Shown piece by piece: positions 10,165 through 19,569 of a stretch of 64,000 nucleotides of DNA. A program made the translations under genes and the position numbers. The stretch is from the NCBI RefSeq assembly GCF_013522725.1, contig NZ_JAAMRF010000008.1, positions 124,001 to 188,000 of the forward strand, read 5' to 3'. The notes under the pieces are model-generated. The model saw nothing but the letters and a program-made list of their open reading frames with translations. It made no database searches and was not told the origin of the DNA. The first letter of the stretch is position 1. Each line of letters starts with the position of its first letter. This DNA is from Stutzerimonas azotifigens (GTDB lineage: Bacteria > Pseudomonadota > Gammaproteobacteria > Pseudomonadales > Pseudomonadaceae).

Positions 10165-11916
10165 TCAGCGCTGCTGCGGGATGCTGCCGTGCTCGTTGAG
10201 GCTGCGCAGGAAGTCAAAATCGCAGCCGTTGTCTGCCTGGGTGACGGTGTCCAAGAACAGTTTGCGATACCCGCGCCCATCCCCTTCGCGCGGCGCCGGC
10301 AGGCTGAGGGCATCGCGCCGACGGGCCAGCTCCTCGTCGCTGACCAGCAGTTCCAGGGCGCGCTCGCGCACGCTCAGACGCAGCCGATCACCACTTTCGA
10401 TGAGCGCGAGCGGGCCGCCGACGGCCGCCTCCGGGGTCACGTGCAGAATGATGGTGCCGCCTGCCGTGCCGCTCATGCGGCCGTCGGAGATGCGCACCAT
10501 GTCCTTCACCCCGGCGCGCGCCAGCTTGCGTGGGATCGGGATATAACCGGCTTCCGGCATGCCTGGCGCGCCCTTGGGGCCGATGTTCTTGAGCACCAGG
10601 ATGTCGTCGGCGTTAACGTCGAGGTCCGGGGCGTCGATGCGCTGTGCCAGGTCTTCCAGGCCGTCGAACACCACCACGCGGCCCTCGTGCTCCATCAGCT
10701 CGGCACTGGCCGCCGATTGCTTGATGATCGCCCCGTCCGGCGCGAGGTTGCCGCGCAGGAAGGCGATGCCGCCTTGCGGGTAGATCGGGTTGTCCAGCGG
10801 GCGCACCACGTCCTGCGGGAAGGCCGCGACCGCATCGAGCTCCTCGCCCAGTGTGCGTCCGGTGACCGTCAGCGCGTCCAGGTGCAGGAACGGCCGCAGT
10901 TCGCGTAGCACGGGCGCCAGCCCGCCGGCCCTGTGCAGGTCTTCCATGTAATGCGTGCCGGACGGCTTGAGGTCGACCAGCACCGGAATGTTGCGGCCGA
11001 GCGCGTCGACCTCGTCCATGTCGATGCGGATGCCGCAACGGCCGGCGATCGCCGCCAGGTGCACGATGCCGTTGGTGGAGCCGCCAATGGCGAGCAACAC
11101 CATCAGGGCGTTCTCGAACGCTTTTTTGGTGAGAATCCGATCAGGCGTCATGCCGGCCTGGATCATGGCCACCGCCTGGGTGCCGGTGCGCTCGGCGATA
11201 CGGATGCGATCGGCGGTGACCGCCGGTGGCGTGGCGCCGCCGGGGAGCATCATGCCCAGCGCTTCGGTGACGCAGGCCATGGTACTGGCGGTGCCCATGA
11301 CCGAGCAGGTTCCAACGCTGGCGACCAGCTGGTCGTTGACCTCGGCGATTTCCTGGGCGTCGATCTCGTCGCCGCGGTACATGCCCCAGAAGCGTCGGCA
11401 GTCGGTGCAGGCGCCTACGCGCACGCCGCGGTGCGAGCCGGTCAGCATCGAACCGCTGACCAGCTGGATGGCCGGCACGCCGGCGCTGGCGGCGCCCATC
11501 AGCTGCGCCGGGACGGTCTTGTCGCAGCCGCCGATGAGCACCACGGCATCGATCGGCAGGGCGCGGATCATCTCCTCGGTGTCCATCGACATCAGGTTGC
11601 GCAGGAACATGCTGTTGGGGTGGGCGAAGCTCTCGTGGATCGAGATGGTGGGGAAATCCACCGGCAGGCCGCCGGCGAGCATCACCCCGCGCTTGACCGC
11701 TTCGATCAGCTGCGGCGCGTTGCCGTGGCAAGGATTGAAGCCGCTGCCGGTGTTGGTGATGCCGACGATTGGCCGTTCCAGCGCATCGTCCGAATAGCCC
11801 GCGCCCTTGATGAAGGCCTTGCGCAGGAACAGCGAGAATTCCGCATCGCCATAGTTGGTCAGGCCCTTGCGCATGCCGCGGGCAGGGTTGTTGCCGGGGT
11901 TCTGGTCGTCGTTCAC
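10165..11916 (-). CDS. IlvD/Edd family sugar-acid dehydratase
   Basis: A 583-residue dehydratase of the IlvD/Edd family that removes water from an aldonic-type acid to give a 2-keto-3-deoxy acid. Three cysteines placed as in the [2Fe-2S] pentonate dehydratases are visible: Cys63 (NPCHGN), Cys131 (GGCDKT) and Cys204 (GTCSVMGTA). The length and divergence from IlvD, together with the sugar-acid neighbours, favour an arabonate/xylonate/galactonate-type dehydratase over branched-chain amino-acid synthesis. It is the first enzyme gene after the LacI regulator on the minus arm and is followed by the FAH-family gene. The exact substrate cannot be read from sequence. Confidence 0.9.
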   Translation of the reverse strand: MNDDQNPGNNPARGMRKGLTNYGDAEFSLFLRKAFIKGAGYSDDALERPIVGITNTGSGFNPCHGNAPQLIEAVKRGVMLAGGLPVDFPTISIHESFAHPNSMFLRNLMSMDTEEMIRALPIDAVVLIGGCDKTVPAQLMGAASAGVPAIQLVSGSMLTGSHRGVRVGACTDCRRFWGMYRGDEIDAQEIAEVNDQLVASVGTCSVMGTASTMACVTEALGMMLPGGATPPAVTADRIRIAERTGTQAVAMIQAGMTPDRILTKKAFENALMVLLAIGGSTNGIVHLAAIAGRCGIRIDMDEVDALGRNIPVLVDLKPSGTHYMEDLHRAGGLAPVLRELRPFLHLDALTVTGRTLGEELDAVAAFPQDVVRPLDNPIYPQGGIAFLRGNLAPDGAIIKQSAASAELMEHEGRVVVFDGLEDLAQRIDAPDLDVNADDILVLKNIGPKGAPGMPEAGYIPIPRKLARAGVKDMVRISDGRMSGTAGGTIILHVTPEAAVGGPLALIESGDRLRLSVRERALELLVSDEELARRRDALSLPAPREGDGRGYRKLFLDTVTQADNGCDFDFLRSLNEHGSIPQQR

Positions 11917-11986
11917 GGGGTGTACCTCTCGATTGTTGTTGTATGCCGAGGCGTACGGCAGGCGAGGTCTGGCCGGGCGGGAAGCC

Positions 11987-13033
11987 TTAGCCGGTGGGTT
12001 TGGGGGCCGGTCCCGAGCTGCTGCGCACCACCAGCTCGGTGCTGACCTCGATGGGGCCGCTGTGCGATTTGCCGGCCAGCGCTTCGAGCAGGCAGGCGCC
12101 GGCGCGTGCGCCGATCTGTTCGAGTTCGACGCGAATGGTGGTCAGTGGCGGCGACATGTGACGGGCATAGTCGAAGTCGTTGAAGCCGACCACCGAAATG
12201 TCCTCGGGGACGCGCACGCCGAATTCCCTGGCCGCCAGCAGGGCGCCGAAGGCCAAGAGATCGTTGGCGCAGATCACCGCGGTAGGACGCGTCGGGCCCT
12301 GCAAAAGGCGACGCATGGCGGCGATGCCGTCTTCCAGGGTCAGGTTGGTTTCCATCCGCCAGTGCTCGGGCAGTTCAAGGCCGACTTCGGTCAGGCGTGC
12401 GTGGGTACCGATGATCCGGTCGCCGACGCGGTCGTTGAATGCGGGTTCGCCGACGATCGTTGCAAATCGCTGGTGCCCGAGGGCGAGCAGGTGGTCGACC
12501 ATTTGTCGCGCGACGGTGACGTTGTCGAAGCCGACGCTCGGACGCCTATGGTCCTGGGTCCAGGCCTGCACGCAGGGAATGCCCTTGCGCTCGATCAGCT
12601 CCCACATCTTCGGGTCATGGGTGCGGCCGACCACCATCAGCGCATCTACGCCATGCTCGAGCATGGTCTGCACTTCCTGAAGCTCGACCTGGGGGTCGAA
12701 ACCGAAGCTGGCCACCAGCAGCGTGTAGCCGGCCTTGTGTACGGTCTGCTGGAAGGCCGCGAGCGGTCGCGAGAAGGTCTCGGTGGCGAGCGTCGGCACT
12801 ACAGCGCCGATGGTCATGCTGCGCCGCGAGGAGAGGGTGCGGGCGGCGGCGTTGAGCACATAACCCAGCTCGTCGCAGGCGAGCTGCACGGCCTGCCGCT
12901 TGTCGTCGCTGACCGCGGCGCTGCCGTTCAGCACGCGCGACACGGTGGCGGTCGAAACCCCGGCGAGACGGGCAACGTCACGCAGGCCAGCGCCGGAAAG
13001 CAGGGAGGGAGTCGGACGGGCGGGTGAGCTCAT
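11987..13033 (-). CDS. LacI-family regulator of the sugar-acid genes
   Basis: A 348-residue LacI/GalR regulator. The helix-turn-helix and hinge start at [21 protein letters not shown] (17-37), followed by a periplasmic-binding-protein-like effector domain ([17 protein letters not shown] onward). It is divergent from the dehydratase/TctCBA operon and 70 bases upstream of the IlvD/Edd gene. Two near-identical palindromes of LacI-operator type lie in the divergent region, so it probably represses both arms and itself until a sugar acid or keto-acid inducer binds. Confidence 0.94.
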   Translation of the reverse strand: MSSPARPTPSLLSGAGLRDVARLAGVSTATVSRVLNGSAAVSDDKRQAVQLACDELGYVLNAAARTLSSRRSMTIGAVVPTLATETFSRPLAAFQQTVHKAGYTLLVASFGFDPQVELQEVQTMLEHGVDALMVVGRTHDPKMWELIERKGIPCVQAWTQDHRRPSVGFDNVTVARQMVDHLLALGHQRFATIVGEPAFNDRVGDRIIGTHARLTEVGLELPEHWRMETNLTLEDGIAAMRRLLQGPTRPTAVICANDLLAFGALLAAREFGVRVPEDISVVGFNDFDYARHMSPPLTTIRVELEQIGARAGACLLEALAGKSHSGPIEVSTELVVRSSSGPAPKPTG

Positions 13034-13100
13034 TGGGCATCTTCGACAGGCACCGATCTGAATCGGCTGTTGACATTAGGAAAAACCGAAACTAGGTTTT

Positions 13101-13114
13101 TGTAAACGGTTACA
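13101..13114. promoter_or_regulatory. LacI-family operator 1
   Basis: TGTAAACGGTTACA has perfect 5-bp arms (TGTAA/TTACA) around ACGG. It lies 68 bases upstream of the lacI start, in the region shared with the divergent operon. It differs by one base from operator 2. Confidence 0.8.
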
Positions 13115-13131
13115 TCGCATTTTTGTGCAAA

Positions 13132-13145
13132 TGTAAGCGGTTACA
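13132..13145. promoter_or_regulatory. LacI-family operator 2
   Basis: TGTAAGCGGTTACA has its centre exactly 31 bases from operator 1, close to three helical turns, so two repressor dimers would face the same side of the DNA. A weaker third site, TGAAACCGGTTGCA, with a perfect AACCGGTT core, lies at 13209-13222 nearer the plus-strand gene. Confidence 0.8.
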
Positions 13146-13269
13146 GAGAAGTCTCAAGGGAATCACCTGCTGCCTTCGAGGGCTCTGGAACCTGCTTTCC
13201 AGTGATGATGAAACCGGTTGCATCAGGCGCTTGCGTCCCTGTTCCACCGCCGAAAACAAGGAAAACAAG

Positions 13270-14421
13270 ATGGCTGTCATTCGCTCCATTTCCGTCTGCG
13301 CGGCGCGCGTGCCGCTCGACCGCGTCACCTCATTCTCCAACCGCACCGTATCCGCACGTGACTACGGCCTGGTCAAGGTCACCTCCGAGGACGGCGTGAC
13401 CGGCGTCGGCTTCTGCTACGTCGGCAGCGCCGGTGGCGAGCTGCTGCCGATCGCCGTGGAAAAGCTGCTGGCGCCGGTGCTGCTCGGCCGCGATTCGCTG
13501 GACGTCGAGGCACTGTGGCGGGAGATGTACCAGGAAGCCCTGCTGCAGGGCCGCGCAGGCGTCGTCATGCGCGCCATCAGCATCCTCGACACGGCCCTCT
13601 GGGACCTCAACGCGCGCAGCGCCGGCCTGCCGTTGCACCGTTATCTCGGTGCGGCCAGCGCCGACCGCGTGCCGGCCTACGCCAGTGGCGGTTACTACCT
13701 CGACGGCAAGACCCCCGAACTGCTCGGTGAGGAAATGGCTCACTACGTGTCGCTCGGCTTCAAGGCGGTGAAGATGAAGACCGGACGCCTCTCGCCCAAG
13801 GAAGAGGAGGCGCGGGTGGCGGCGGCGCGCGAGGCCATTGGCCCGGACGTCGAGTTGATGCTCGACGTCAACAACGGCTGGAGCGATGTCACCGAGGCGC
13901 TGCAGTACGTGCGCCGCTTCGAACGCTACAACCCGGCCTTCGTCGAGGAGCCGTTCCTGGTCGACGACATCGACAGCCACGCGCGCCTGGCCCGGGCCAC
14001 GCCGATTCCGGTGGCTACCGGCGAGGTGGAGGTCGGCCGCTGGCGCCACAAGGAGCTGCTCGACAAGGGCGGCGCAGCCATTCTGCAGACCGATGCGGTG
14101 GTCTGCGGCGGCATCACCGAATGGCGCCGTATCGCGGCGATGGCCGCCGGTTACGGCGTGCCGATGTACCCGCACTGGTTCCACGACGTGCACGCGCCGC
14201 TGGTGGCCGCCACGCCGAACGCGCGTTACGTGGAGTTCTTCTGGGATGACCAGGTGCTCAACTTCCGCCGGCTGATCGACCGTCAGCTGGAGCAGGAGGA
14301 CGGCTACATCAAGCTGCACCAGAGCCCAGGCCTGGGCTTCGATTTCGACGAGCAGGCCGTGGCGCGCTATTCGATCGCCGCCTCTGGCGGCCCGTGGCAG
14401 ACCCTGCAGAAAAACCGCTGA
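13270..14421 (+). CDS. Mandelate racemase/muconate lactonizing enzyme family dehydratase
   Basis: A 383-residue enolase-superfamily enzyme. The start at 13270 follows AAGGAA by eight bases; a longer frame runs back through operator 2 and is unlikely to be translated. The catalytic KxK pair is Lys168/Lys170 (KAVKMK). Metal ligands are Asp199 (LDVNN), Glu226 (VEEP) and Glu252 (ATGEVEVG). A His302 (YPHWFHD) plus Asp275 dyad completes the barrel. The layout fits acid-sugar dehydratases such as galactarate, galactonate or rhamnonate dehydratase. It is the first gene of the plus-strand operon and a second, unrelated dehydratase next to the IlvD/Edd enzyme. Confidence 0.9.
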   Translation: MAVIRSISVCAARVPLDRVTSFSNRTVSARDYGLVKVTSEDGVTGVGFCYVGSAGGELLPIAVEKLLAPVLLGRDSLDVEALWREMYQEALLQGRAGVVMRAISILDTALWDLNARSAGLPLHRYLGAASADRVPAYASGGYYLDGKTPELLGEEMAHYVSLGFKAVKMKTGRLSPKEEEARVAAAREAIGPDVELMLDVNNGWSDVTEALQYVRRFERYNPAFVEEPFLVDDIDSHARLARATPIPVATGEVEVGRWRHKELLDKGGAAILQTDAVVCGGITEWRRIAAMAAGYGVPMYPHWFHDVHAPLVAATPNARYVEFFWDDQVLNFRRLIDRQLEQEDGYIKLHQSPGLGFDFDEQAVARYSIAASGGPWQTLQKNR

Positions 14422-14544
14422 GGGCGAAAAAAAGCTGTACCCGCTGAAGGGGTTCGCGGCGCTTGCGTCGCAGCCCTCTCGACACGTCCGGGTCGATTCG
14501 TGCCGGACGCCATAAATCCAACAAGAATGTGTGGAGTGAGCGAA

Positions 14545-15522
14545 ATGAAGATCAACAAAAAAATATCCGCTGCCATCCTGACCGCCGCAACGGCGGTGTC
14601 CCTGTCCTTCTCCGTCCAGGCCGAATACGTTGCTGGCGAGGACGTCGCCGTGCTGCAGGGCTTCAAGCCCGGCGGTGGCAGCGACGTGCTGGCGCAGCTG
14701 GTGCAGCCTTACATCAGCAAGACGCTCGGCGTGAATTTCGTCAACGAATACATCCCGGGTGCCACCGGCGCGATCGCCTGGACCCGCCTGGCCAAGCAGT
14801 CGAAGAAGGATGGTTCGGTGATCAGCGTCACCAACACGCCGATGCTGATGACCAACTACATCATGAACGACGCGATCACCTACAACATCAAGGACCTGAC
14901 CCCGATCGCCAACGTGGTCACCGACCCGGGCATCGCCGTGGTCGCCAAGGACAGCCCCATCAACACCCTCGAAGACCTGATCGCCGCGGCCAAGGAGAAG
15001 CCCGGCCGCATCACCGTCGGCAACTCCGGCATGGGCGGCGACGACTACTTCACCACCCTGATGGTGGAGAAGGCCACCGGCCTGTCGTTCAAGAAGGTGC
15101 CGTTCCAGGGCGACGGTCCCTCTGCCACCGCCGCCATGGGTAACAAGATCGACGTCAGCTTCAACAACGTCGGCACCGTCTACAGCCAGGTGCAGAGCGG
15201 CAACCTCAAGGCCCTCGCAGTGTTTTCCGAGAAGCGCATCGACAGCATGCCGGACGTGCCGACGCTCAAGGAGAAGGGCATCGATGTGGTGGCCGGTTCC
15301 TCGCGCGGCTACAGCGCACCGGCCGGCATTCCGGACGAGGCTCGCGATCAGCTCATCGCCGCATTCGAGGCGCTCAAAACCGACCAGGCATTCCTCGAAG
15401 ACGCGAAGAAGCGGGCGCTGAGTATCGATATCGTCACCGGCGAAGCCTACGGCGAGATGTTCCAGCGCATGGAGAAGGAATTCCAGGGCATCTGGGAAGA
15501 AGTCAGCGCCAAGCAACAGTAA
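14545..15522 (+). CDS. tctC: Tripartite tricarboxylate transporter receptor (TctC/Bug family)
   Basis: A 325-residue periplasmic binding protein. The start follows GGAG by ten bases, and an N-terminal signal peptide of about 26 residues ends at VQA. Bug-family landmarks include FKPGGGSDVLAQLV, the FVNEYIPGATGAIAW block and VGNSGMGGDDYFT. Together with TctB and TctA directly downstream it forms a cation-coupled tripartite importer. Bug receptors bind small carboxylates. Given the neighbouring dehydratases, the ligand is probably a sugar acid or aldarate and not citrate; this is inference. Confidence 0.92.
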   Translation: MKINKKISAAILTAATAVSLSFSVQAEYVAGEDVAVLQGFKPGGGSDVLAQLVQPYISKTLGVNFVNEYIPGATGAIAWTRLAKQSKKDGSVISVTNTPMLMTNYIMNDAITYNIKDLTPIANVVTDPGIAVVAKDSPINTLEDLIAAAKEKPGRITVGNSGMGGDDYFTTLMVEKATGLSFKKVPFQGDGPSATAAMGNKIDVSFNNVGTVYSQVQSGNLKALAVFSEKRIDSMPDVPTLKEKGIDVVAGSSRGYSAPAGIPDEARDQLIAAFEALKTDQAFLEDAKKRALSIDIVTGEAYGEMFQRMEKEFQGIWEEVSAKQQ

Positions 15523-15552
15523 AGCGACCGCAAATGCTCCGGGAGGCGCCCC

Positions 15553-16026
15553 ATGAATATCAACAGGTTGGTACTCGGACTCTTCGGCATTGGCATTGCC
15601 GCAGTGTTCTTCGTCAATGCCCAGGGCTATCCGAAGGCGGCGGCCGAGATGCCACTGATCTACTCGGTGACAGTAGCCCTGCTGTCCGCGGCCATGGTGT
15701 GCTCGGAGCTGCTGCGCTGGCGGGCCGCCAGCCGGCAGGCCATCGGCGAGAGCGAGGGCGAGGCTGTCGCCGAGCCGACGCTCAGGCCGCGCTATGGCGC
15801 GGCGGCTGTGGTCTTCGCACTCGCCTGCGGCTACGTCTTCGCCATCACCACACTTGGCTATCTGCTGTCGACGGCGCTGTTCATGGGGTTGGCGTTGGCG
15901 ATGATCCGCACCGTATCGGTTCGCTTCGCCGTGATCGCGACGGTGGTGCTGGTGGCGATGGTCTGCGTGGTGTTCGTCCAGTTCCTCGGACTCCCCGTGC
16001 CGCTACTCCCCTTGGCGATCTCCTGA
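15553..16026 (+). CDS. tctB: TctB-family small membrane subunit
   Basis: A 157-residue protein with four predicted membrane segments at about residues 4-24, 36-53, 82-105 and 128-150, separated by a charged loop (RASRQAIGESEGEAVAEP). That is the architecture of TctB, the poorly conserved small permease subunit of tripartite tricarboxylate transporters. The start follows GGGAGG by eight bases. It sits between tctC and tctA, which makes the assignment firm despite little sequence conservation. Confidence 0.9.
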   Translation: MNINRLVLGLFGIGIAAVFFVNAQGYPKAAAEMPLIYSVTVALLSAAMVCSELLRWRAASRQAIGESEGEAVAEPTLRPRYGAAAVVFALACGYVFAITTLGYLLSTALFMGLALAMIRTVSVRFAVIATVVLVAMVCVVFVQFLGLPVPLLPLAIS

Positions 16027-16062
16027 TTGCCTCATTTCTTATGATTCGGCGAGGCCTTTCCA

Positions 16063-17571
16063 GTGGATAGTTCAATCGTCATGACAGGGCTGACCAATGT
16101 GTTCACCCTGTACAACATCGCCGCGATTCTCGGCGGCACGCTTCTCGGCCTGTTCGTCGGCGCCATGCCGGGCCTGTCGGCCACCATGGCGCTGGCGCTG
16201 CTGTTGCCACTGACCTTCAGCATGGATACCGCGACCGGCCTGAGCATGCTCGCCTCGCTCTATGTCGGCGCTTCCTACGGCGGTTCGATCGCCGCCATCC
16301 TGTTGCGCACGCCGGGTACGCCTTCAGCCGCCGCGACGGTGCTCGACGGCTTCCCGATGGCGCAGCAGGGCCAGGCGGGCAAGGCGCTGGGGATATCCCT
16401 GTTCGCTTCCTTCATCGGCGGTAGCATTAGCGGCATCGCGTTGCTGATGGCGGCACCGCTGCTTGGCAGCATCGTGGTCGAGTTCGGGCCCATCGAGCTG
16501 TTCGCCATCGCCTTGCTCGGTATCACCATCATCGGCTCGCTGGCCCAGGGCTCGGTGGTCAACGGACTGTTTTCCGGCGGTGTCGGGCTGCTGATCAGTA
16601 CCGTGGGCATGGACCTGACCACCGGCACGCCGCGGATGGCCTTCGGCAACATCAACCTGTTCTCCGGCATCAGTTTCACGGTGGCGTTGATCGGGCTGTT
16701 CTCGATTCCCCAGGCGCTGTCGCTGATCGAAAACTCCAATGCTCCCGCCAAGGTCGCCAGTCGCATCACCGACCGGCTGATTCCGAAGTTTTCCGAGTTG
16801 AAGGCGCTGATGCCGAACATTCTGCGTTCCAGCGGTATCGGCGTCATCGTCGGGCTGATCCCGGGCACGGGCGGGGACACCGCCAGCTGGTTCGCCTACA
16901 ACGAGGCCAAGCGTTTCGCCAAGGACAAGAGTCGTTTTGGCCAGGGCGATCCCGCCGGGGTCGCCGCGCCGGAGGCGGCGAACAACGCGGTGGTCGGCGG
17001 TGCGTTGATCCCTACCATCGCGCTGGGGATTCCCGGCAGCTCGGCCACCGCGATCCTGCTCGGTGCGCTGATGGTGCAGGGCATCCTGCCGGGGCCGAAC
17101 CTGCTGACCGACTATGGCGACGTGACCTACACGCTGATTTGGGCGGTGATCTTCGCCAACGTCGGGCTGCTCGCCGTTGGCCTGATGTTCACCAAGGCCA
17201 GCGTGGCGGTCACTCGCATCCCGGACGGCTTCATCGCCTGCGCGATCATCGCGCTGTGCATTATCGGCGCCTACGCGATCAACAACAGCCTGTTCGAGGT
17301 GGGCCTGATGCTCGGCTTCGGGCTGTTCGGCTATTGGCTGGCCAAGGCCGGTGTGTCGCCAGCGCCAATGGTCATCGGGCTGATCCTCGGACCGGTGATG
17401 GAGAACAGCTTCCATCAGTCGATGCTGATCGGCAATGACGACTACCGCATCTTCCTGTCCAGCCCGATTGCGGTAGTGCTGCTGTGCATCGCCGCCTTCT
17501 CGATACTGCAGGCAACGCCGGTGTTCCGCTGGCTGCTGGCGCCTTTGCGTCGCGGCACCCAGCCGACCTGA
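16063..17571 (+). CDS. tctA: TctA-family large permease subunit
   Basis: A 502-residue integral membrane protein with about eleven to twelve hydrophobic segments. TctA family signatures are visible near the start (LGGTLLGLFVGAMPGLSATM) and in the middle (GVIVGLIPGTGGDTASWFAY, and IPTIALGIPGSSATAILLGA). It begins with GTG at 16063. It forms the translocation channel of the tripartite importer with TctB and the TctC receptor. The length is typical of the family. Confidence 0.95.
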   Translation: MDSSIVMTGLTNVFTLYNIAAILGGTLLGLFVGAMPGLSATMALALLLPLTFSMDTATGLSMLASLYVGASYGGSIAAILLRTPGTPSAAATVLDGFPMAQQGQAGKALGISLFASFIGGSISGIALLMAAPLLGSIVVEFGPIELFAIALLGITIIGSLAQGSVVNGLFSGGVGLLISTVGMDLTTGTPRMAFGNINLFSGISFTVALIGLFSIPQALSLIENSNAPAKVASRITDRLIPKFSELKALMPNILRSSGIGVIVGLIPGTGGDTASWFAYNEAKRFAKDKSRFGQGDPAGVAAPEAANNAVVGGALIPTIALGIPGSSATAILLGALMVQGILPGPNLLTDYGDVTYTLIWAVIFANVGLLAVGLMFTKASVAVTRIPDGFIACAIIALCIIGAYAINNSLFEVGLMLGFGLFGYWLAKAGVSPAPMVIGLILGPVMENSFHQSMLIGNDDYRIFLSSPIAVVLLCIAAFSILQATPVFRWLLAPLRRGTQPT

Positions 17572-17627
17572 AATCACGACCCGGCGGCCTCTGACGGCGG
17601 CCGGATAACCGAAAAAAGGAGAGAAAC

Positions 17628-18548
17628 ATGAGTCATGCCACGGGTCGCGTCTGGTCCCCGGTGATCACCCCCTTCACCGCGGAACTCGCGCCGGACAGGG
17701 AACGCTTTGTGGCGCAGTGCCGCTGGCTGCTGGACAACGACGTCGGGCTCGCCGTGTTCGGTACCAACTCCGAAGCCAACTCGCTGTCGGTGGAGGAAAA
17801 GAGCCAGCTGCTCGACGCGCTGATCGAGGGTGGCATTCCGGCCGCGCGGCTGATGCCGGGCACCGGTGCCAGCGCCCTGCCCGATGCGGTGGCGCTGACC
17901 CGCCACGCGGTCGCCCAGGGCGTGGAAGGCGTGCTCATGCTGCCGCCGTTCTACTACAAGGGCGTCTCCGACGAAGGGTTGTTCCGCTACTTCTCCGAGG
18001 TGATCGAGCGGGTCGGGGATGCGCGCCTGCGTATCTACCTCTACCACATCCCGCCGGTGTCGCAGGTGCCGCTGTCGCTGGCCCTGATCGAGCGCCTGCT
18101 CAAGGCCTATCCGAAGAACGTGGTCGGAGTGAAGGACAGCTCCGGCGACTGGAGCAACACCCAGGCGATGATCGACAACTTCGCCGCCGACGGCTTCCAG
18201 GTCTACGCCGGCAGTGAGCACTTCCTGCTGCAGACCCTGCGCGCTGGCGGTGCCGGCTGCATCAGCGCCACCGCCAACGTCAATCCGGGTCCGATCTCTG
18301 CCCTGGCGAAAGCCTGGCAAGGGGCCGATGCCGACGCCCAGCAGGCTGCGCTGACCAACACCCGCAAGCTGTTCGAGCGCTTCCCGATGATCCCCGCGCT
18401 GAAGGCCGCCGCTGCCCGTTACAGCGGCATCGAGGAGTGGGCGCAGGTGCGTCCGCCGTTGGTGGAGCTGAACGAACAGCAGCGTCAGGACCTGTTCGCC
18501 ATCCTCGATGAGGCCAGCTTCGACATGCCTGGCCTGAAAGACGGCTGA
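17628..18548 (+). CDS. Dihydrodipicolinate synthase (DapA) family lyase/dehydratase
   Basis: A 306-residue class I aldolase-fold enzyme. The Schiff-base lysine is Lys169 (VVGVKDSSGDW) and the partner tyrosine is Tyr139 (YLYHIPP). The N-terminal GTNSEANSLS segment (45-54) occupies the position of the DapA carboxylate-binding loop but is not the DapA sequence. In the setting of two sugar-acid dehydratases this is more likely a 2-keto-3-deoxy sugar-acid aldolase or dehydratase (KdgD/AraD-like) than a lysine-biosynthesis enzyme. Translation start has an excellent AAGGAGAG signal. It follows tctA by 56 bases in the same operon. Confidence 0.88.
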   Translation: MSHATGRVWSPVITPFTAELAPDRERFVAQCRWLLDNDVGLAVFGTNSEANSLSVEEKSQLLDALIEGGIPAARLMPGTGASALPDAVALTRHAVAQGVEGVLMLPPFYYKGVSDEGLFRYFSEVIERVGDARLRIYLYHIPPVSQVPLSLALIERLLKAYPKNVVGVKDSSGDWSNTQAMIDNFAADGFQVYAGSEHFLLQTLRAGGAGCISATANVNPGPISALAKAWQGADADAQQAALTNTRKLFERFPMIPALKAAAARYSGIEEWAQVRPPLVELNEQQRQDLFAILDEASFDMPGLKDG

Positions 18549-18562
18549 AAGGAGGCGTACCG

Positions 18563-19558
18563 ATGGAGAGGAAACGGATCGTCGCCCTGCGACGCCTGAA
18601 GGAGCCGCAGCTTCAGCGCTTGCGCGAACAGTTCGAGGTCGAGTATTTCGAGGAGCCCGAGCAGCATGCCGAGGCGGTCGCCGCCGCCCTGCGCCAGGCG
18701 CACGGGCTGATCGGCGGCAAGCTGCAGGTCACCCCGGCGATGCTCGACGAGGCGCCAGGGTTGGAAGCCATCGCCACCATTTCGGTGGGTTACGACAACT
18801 TCCCGGTGGCTGAACTCAGCCGCCGCGGCATCCTGCTGACCAACACCCCGGACGTGCTTACCGAGACCACTGCCGACACCGGCTTCATGCTGATCATGGC
18901 CAGCGCCCGGCGGCTGGTGGAGCTGGCGACCATGGTGCGCGAGGGCCGCTGGACCCAGCACGTCGGCGAGTCGCACTTCGGCAGCAACGTGCACGGCAAG
19001 ACCCTCGGCCTGGTCGGGCTTGGGCGCATCGGCCGGGCCATCGCCCGTCGCGCGCTGGGCTTCAACATGCGCGTCCTTTACAGCAACGCCTCGCCCAAGC
19101 CCGAGCTGGAGACCGAGTGGGGCCTCCAGCGGCGCAGCTTCGAAGCGCTGCTGGCCGAGTCCGACTTCGTCTGCCTCACCGTGCCGCTGACCGAAGAGAC
19201 CGAGCACCTGGTCGGCTACGAGCAGTGCCGGGCGATGAAGCGTTCGGCCTTCCTGGTGAACATTGCGCGGGGCAAGGTGGTCGACGAGGCCGGGCTGATC
19301 CGCGCGCTGGAAGAAGGCCTGATCGCCGGCGCCGGGCTCGACGTGTTCGAGCAGGAGCCGGTTTCGCCCGACTCGCCGCTGCTGCGCATGGACAACGTGG
19401 TGACCCTGCCGCACATCGGCTCGGCCACCCACGAGACCCGCGAAGCGATGGCCAGCTGCGCGGTGGAAAACATCTGTCAGGCCTTGCAGGGCGAACGCCC
19501 GCGCGACCTGGTCAATCCCGAGGCCTGGGCGATCCGCCAACCCCATCATCTGCAGTAG
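18563..19558 (+). CDS. D-isomer-specific 2-hydroxyacid dehydrogenase (GhrB/TkrA-like)
   Basis: A 331-residue NAD(P)-dependent oxidoreductase of the glyoxylate/hydroxypyruvate/2-ketogluconate reductase group. The Rossmann motif GLVGLGRIGRA is at 149-159, and the catalytic triad is Arg236 (NIARG), Glu265 (EQEP) and His284 (LPHIGSA). The start lies eight bases after AAAGGAGG. It probably interconverts a 2-oxo acid and a D-2-hydroxy acid produced in the pathway, for example tartronate semialdehyde, glyoxylate or a keto-sugar acid. The gene is 14 bases behind the DapA-family gene. Confidence 0.92.
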   Translation: MERKRIVALRRLKEPQLQRLREQFEVEYFEEPEQHAEAVAAALRQAHGLIGGKLQVTPAMLDEAPGLEAIATISVGYDNFPVAELSRRGILLTNTPDVLTETTADTGFMLIMASARRLVELATMVREGRWTQHVGESHFGSNVHGKTLGLVGLGRIGRAIARRALGFNMRVLYSNASPKPELETEWGLQRRSFEALLAESDFVCLTVPLTEETEHLVGYEQCRAMKRSAFLVNIARGKVVDEAGLIRALEEGLIAGAGLDVFEQEPVSPDSPLLRMDNVVTLPHIGSATHETREAMASCAVENICQALQGERPRDLVNPEAWAIRQPHHLQ

Positions 19559-19569
19559 GACAAACGGAC

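Noticed and set aside
13123-13269. N-terminal extension of the enolase-superfamily dehydratase
   Set aside because: The extension runs through the second LacI operator and lacks a family match; the ATG at 13270 has a ribosome site and begins the conserved domain.
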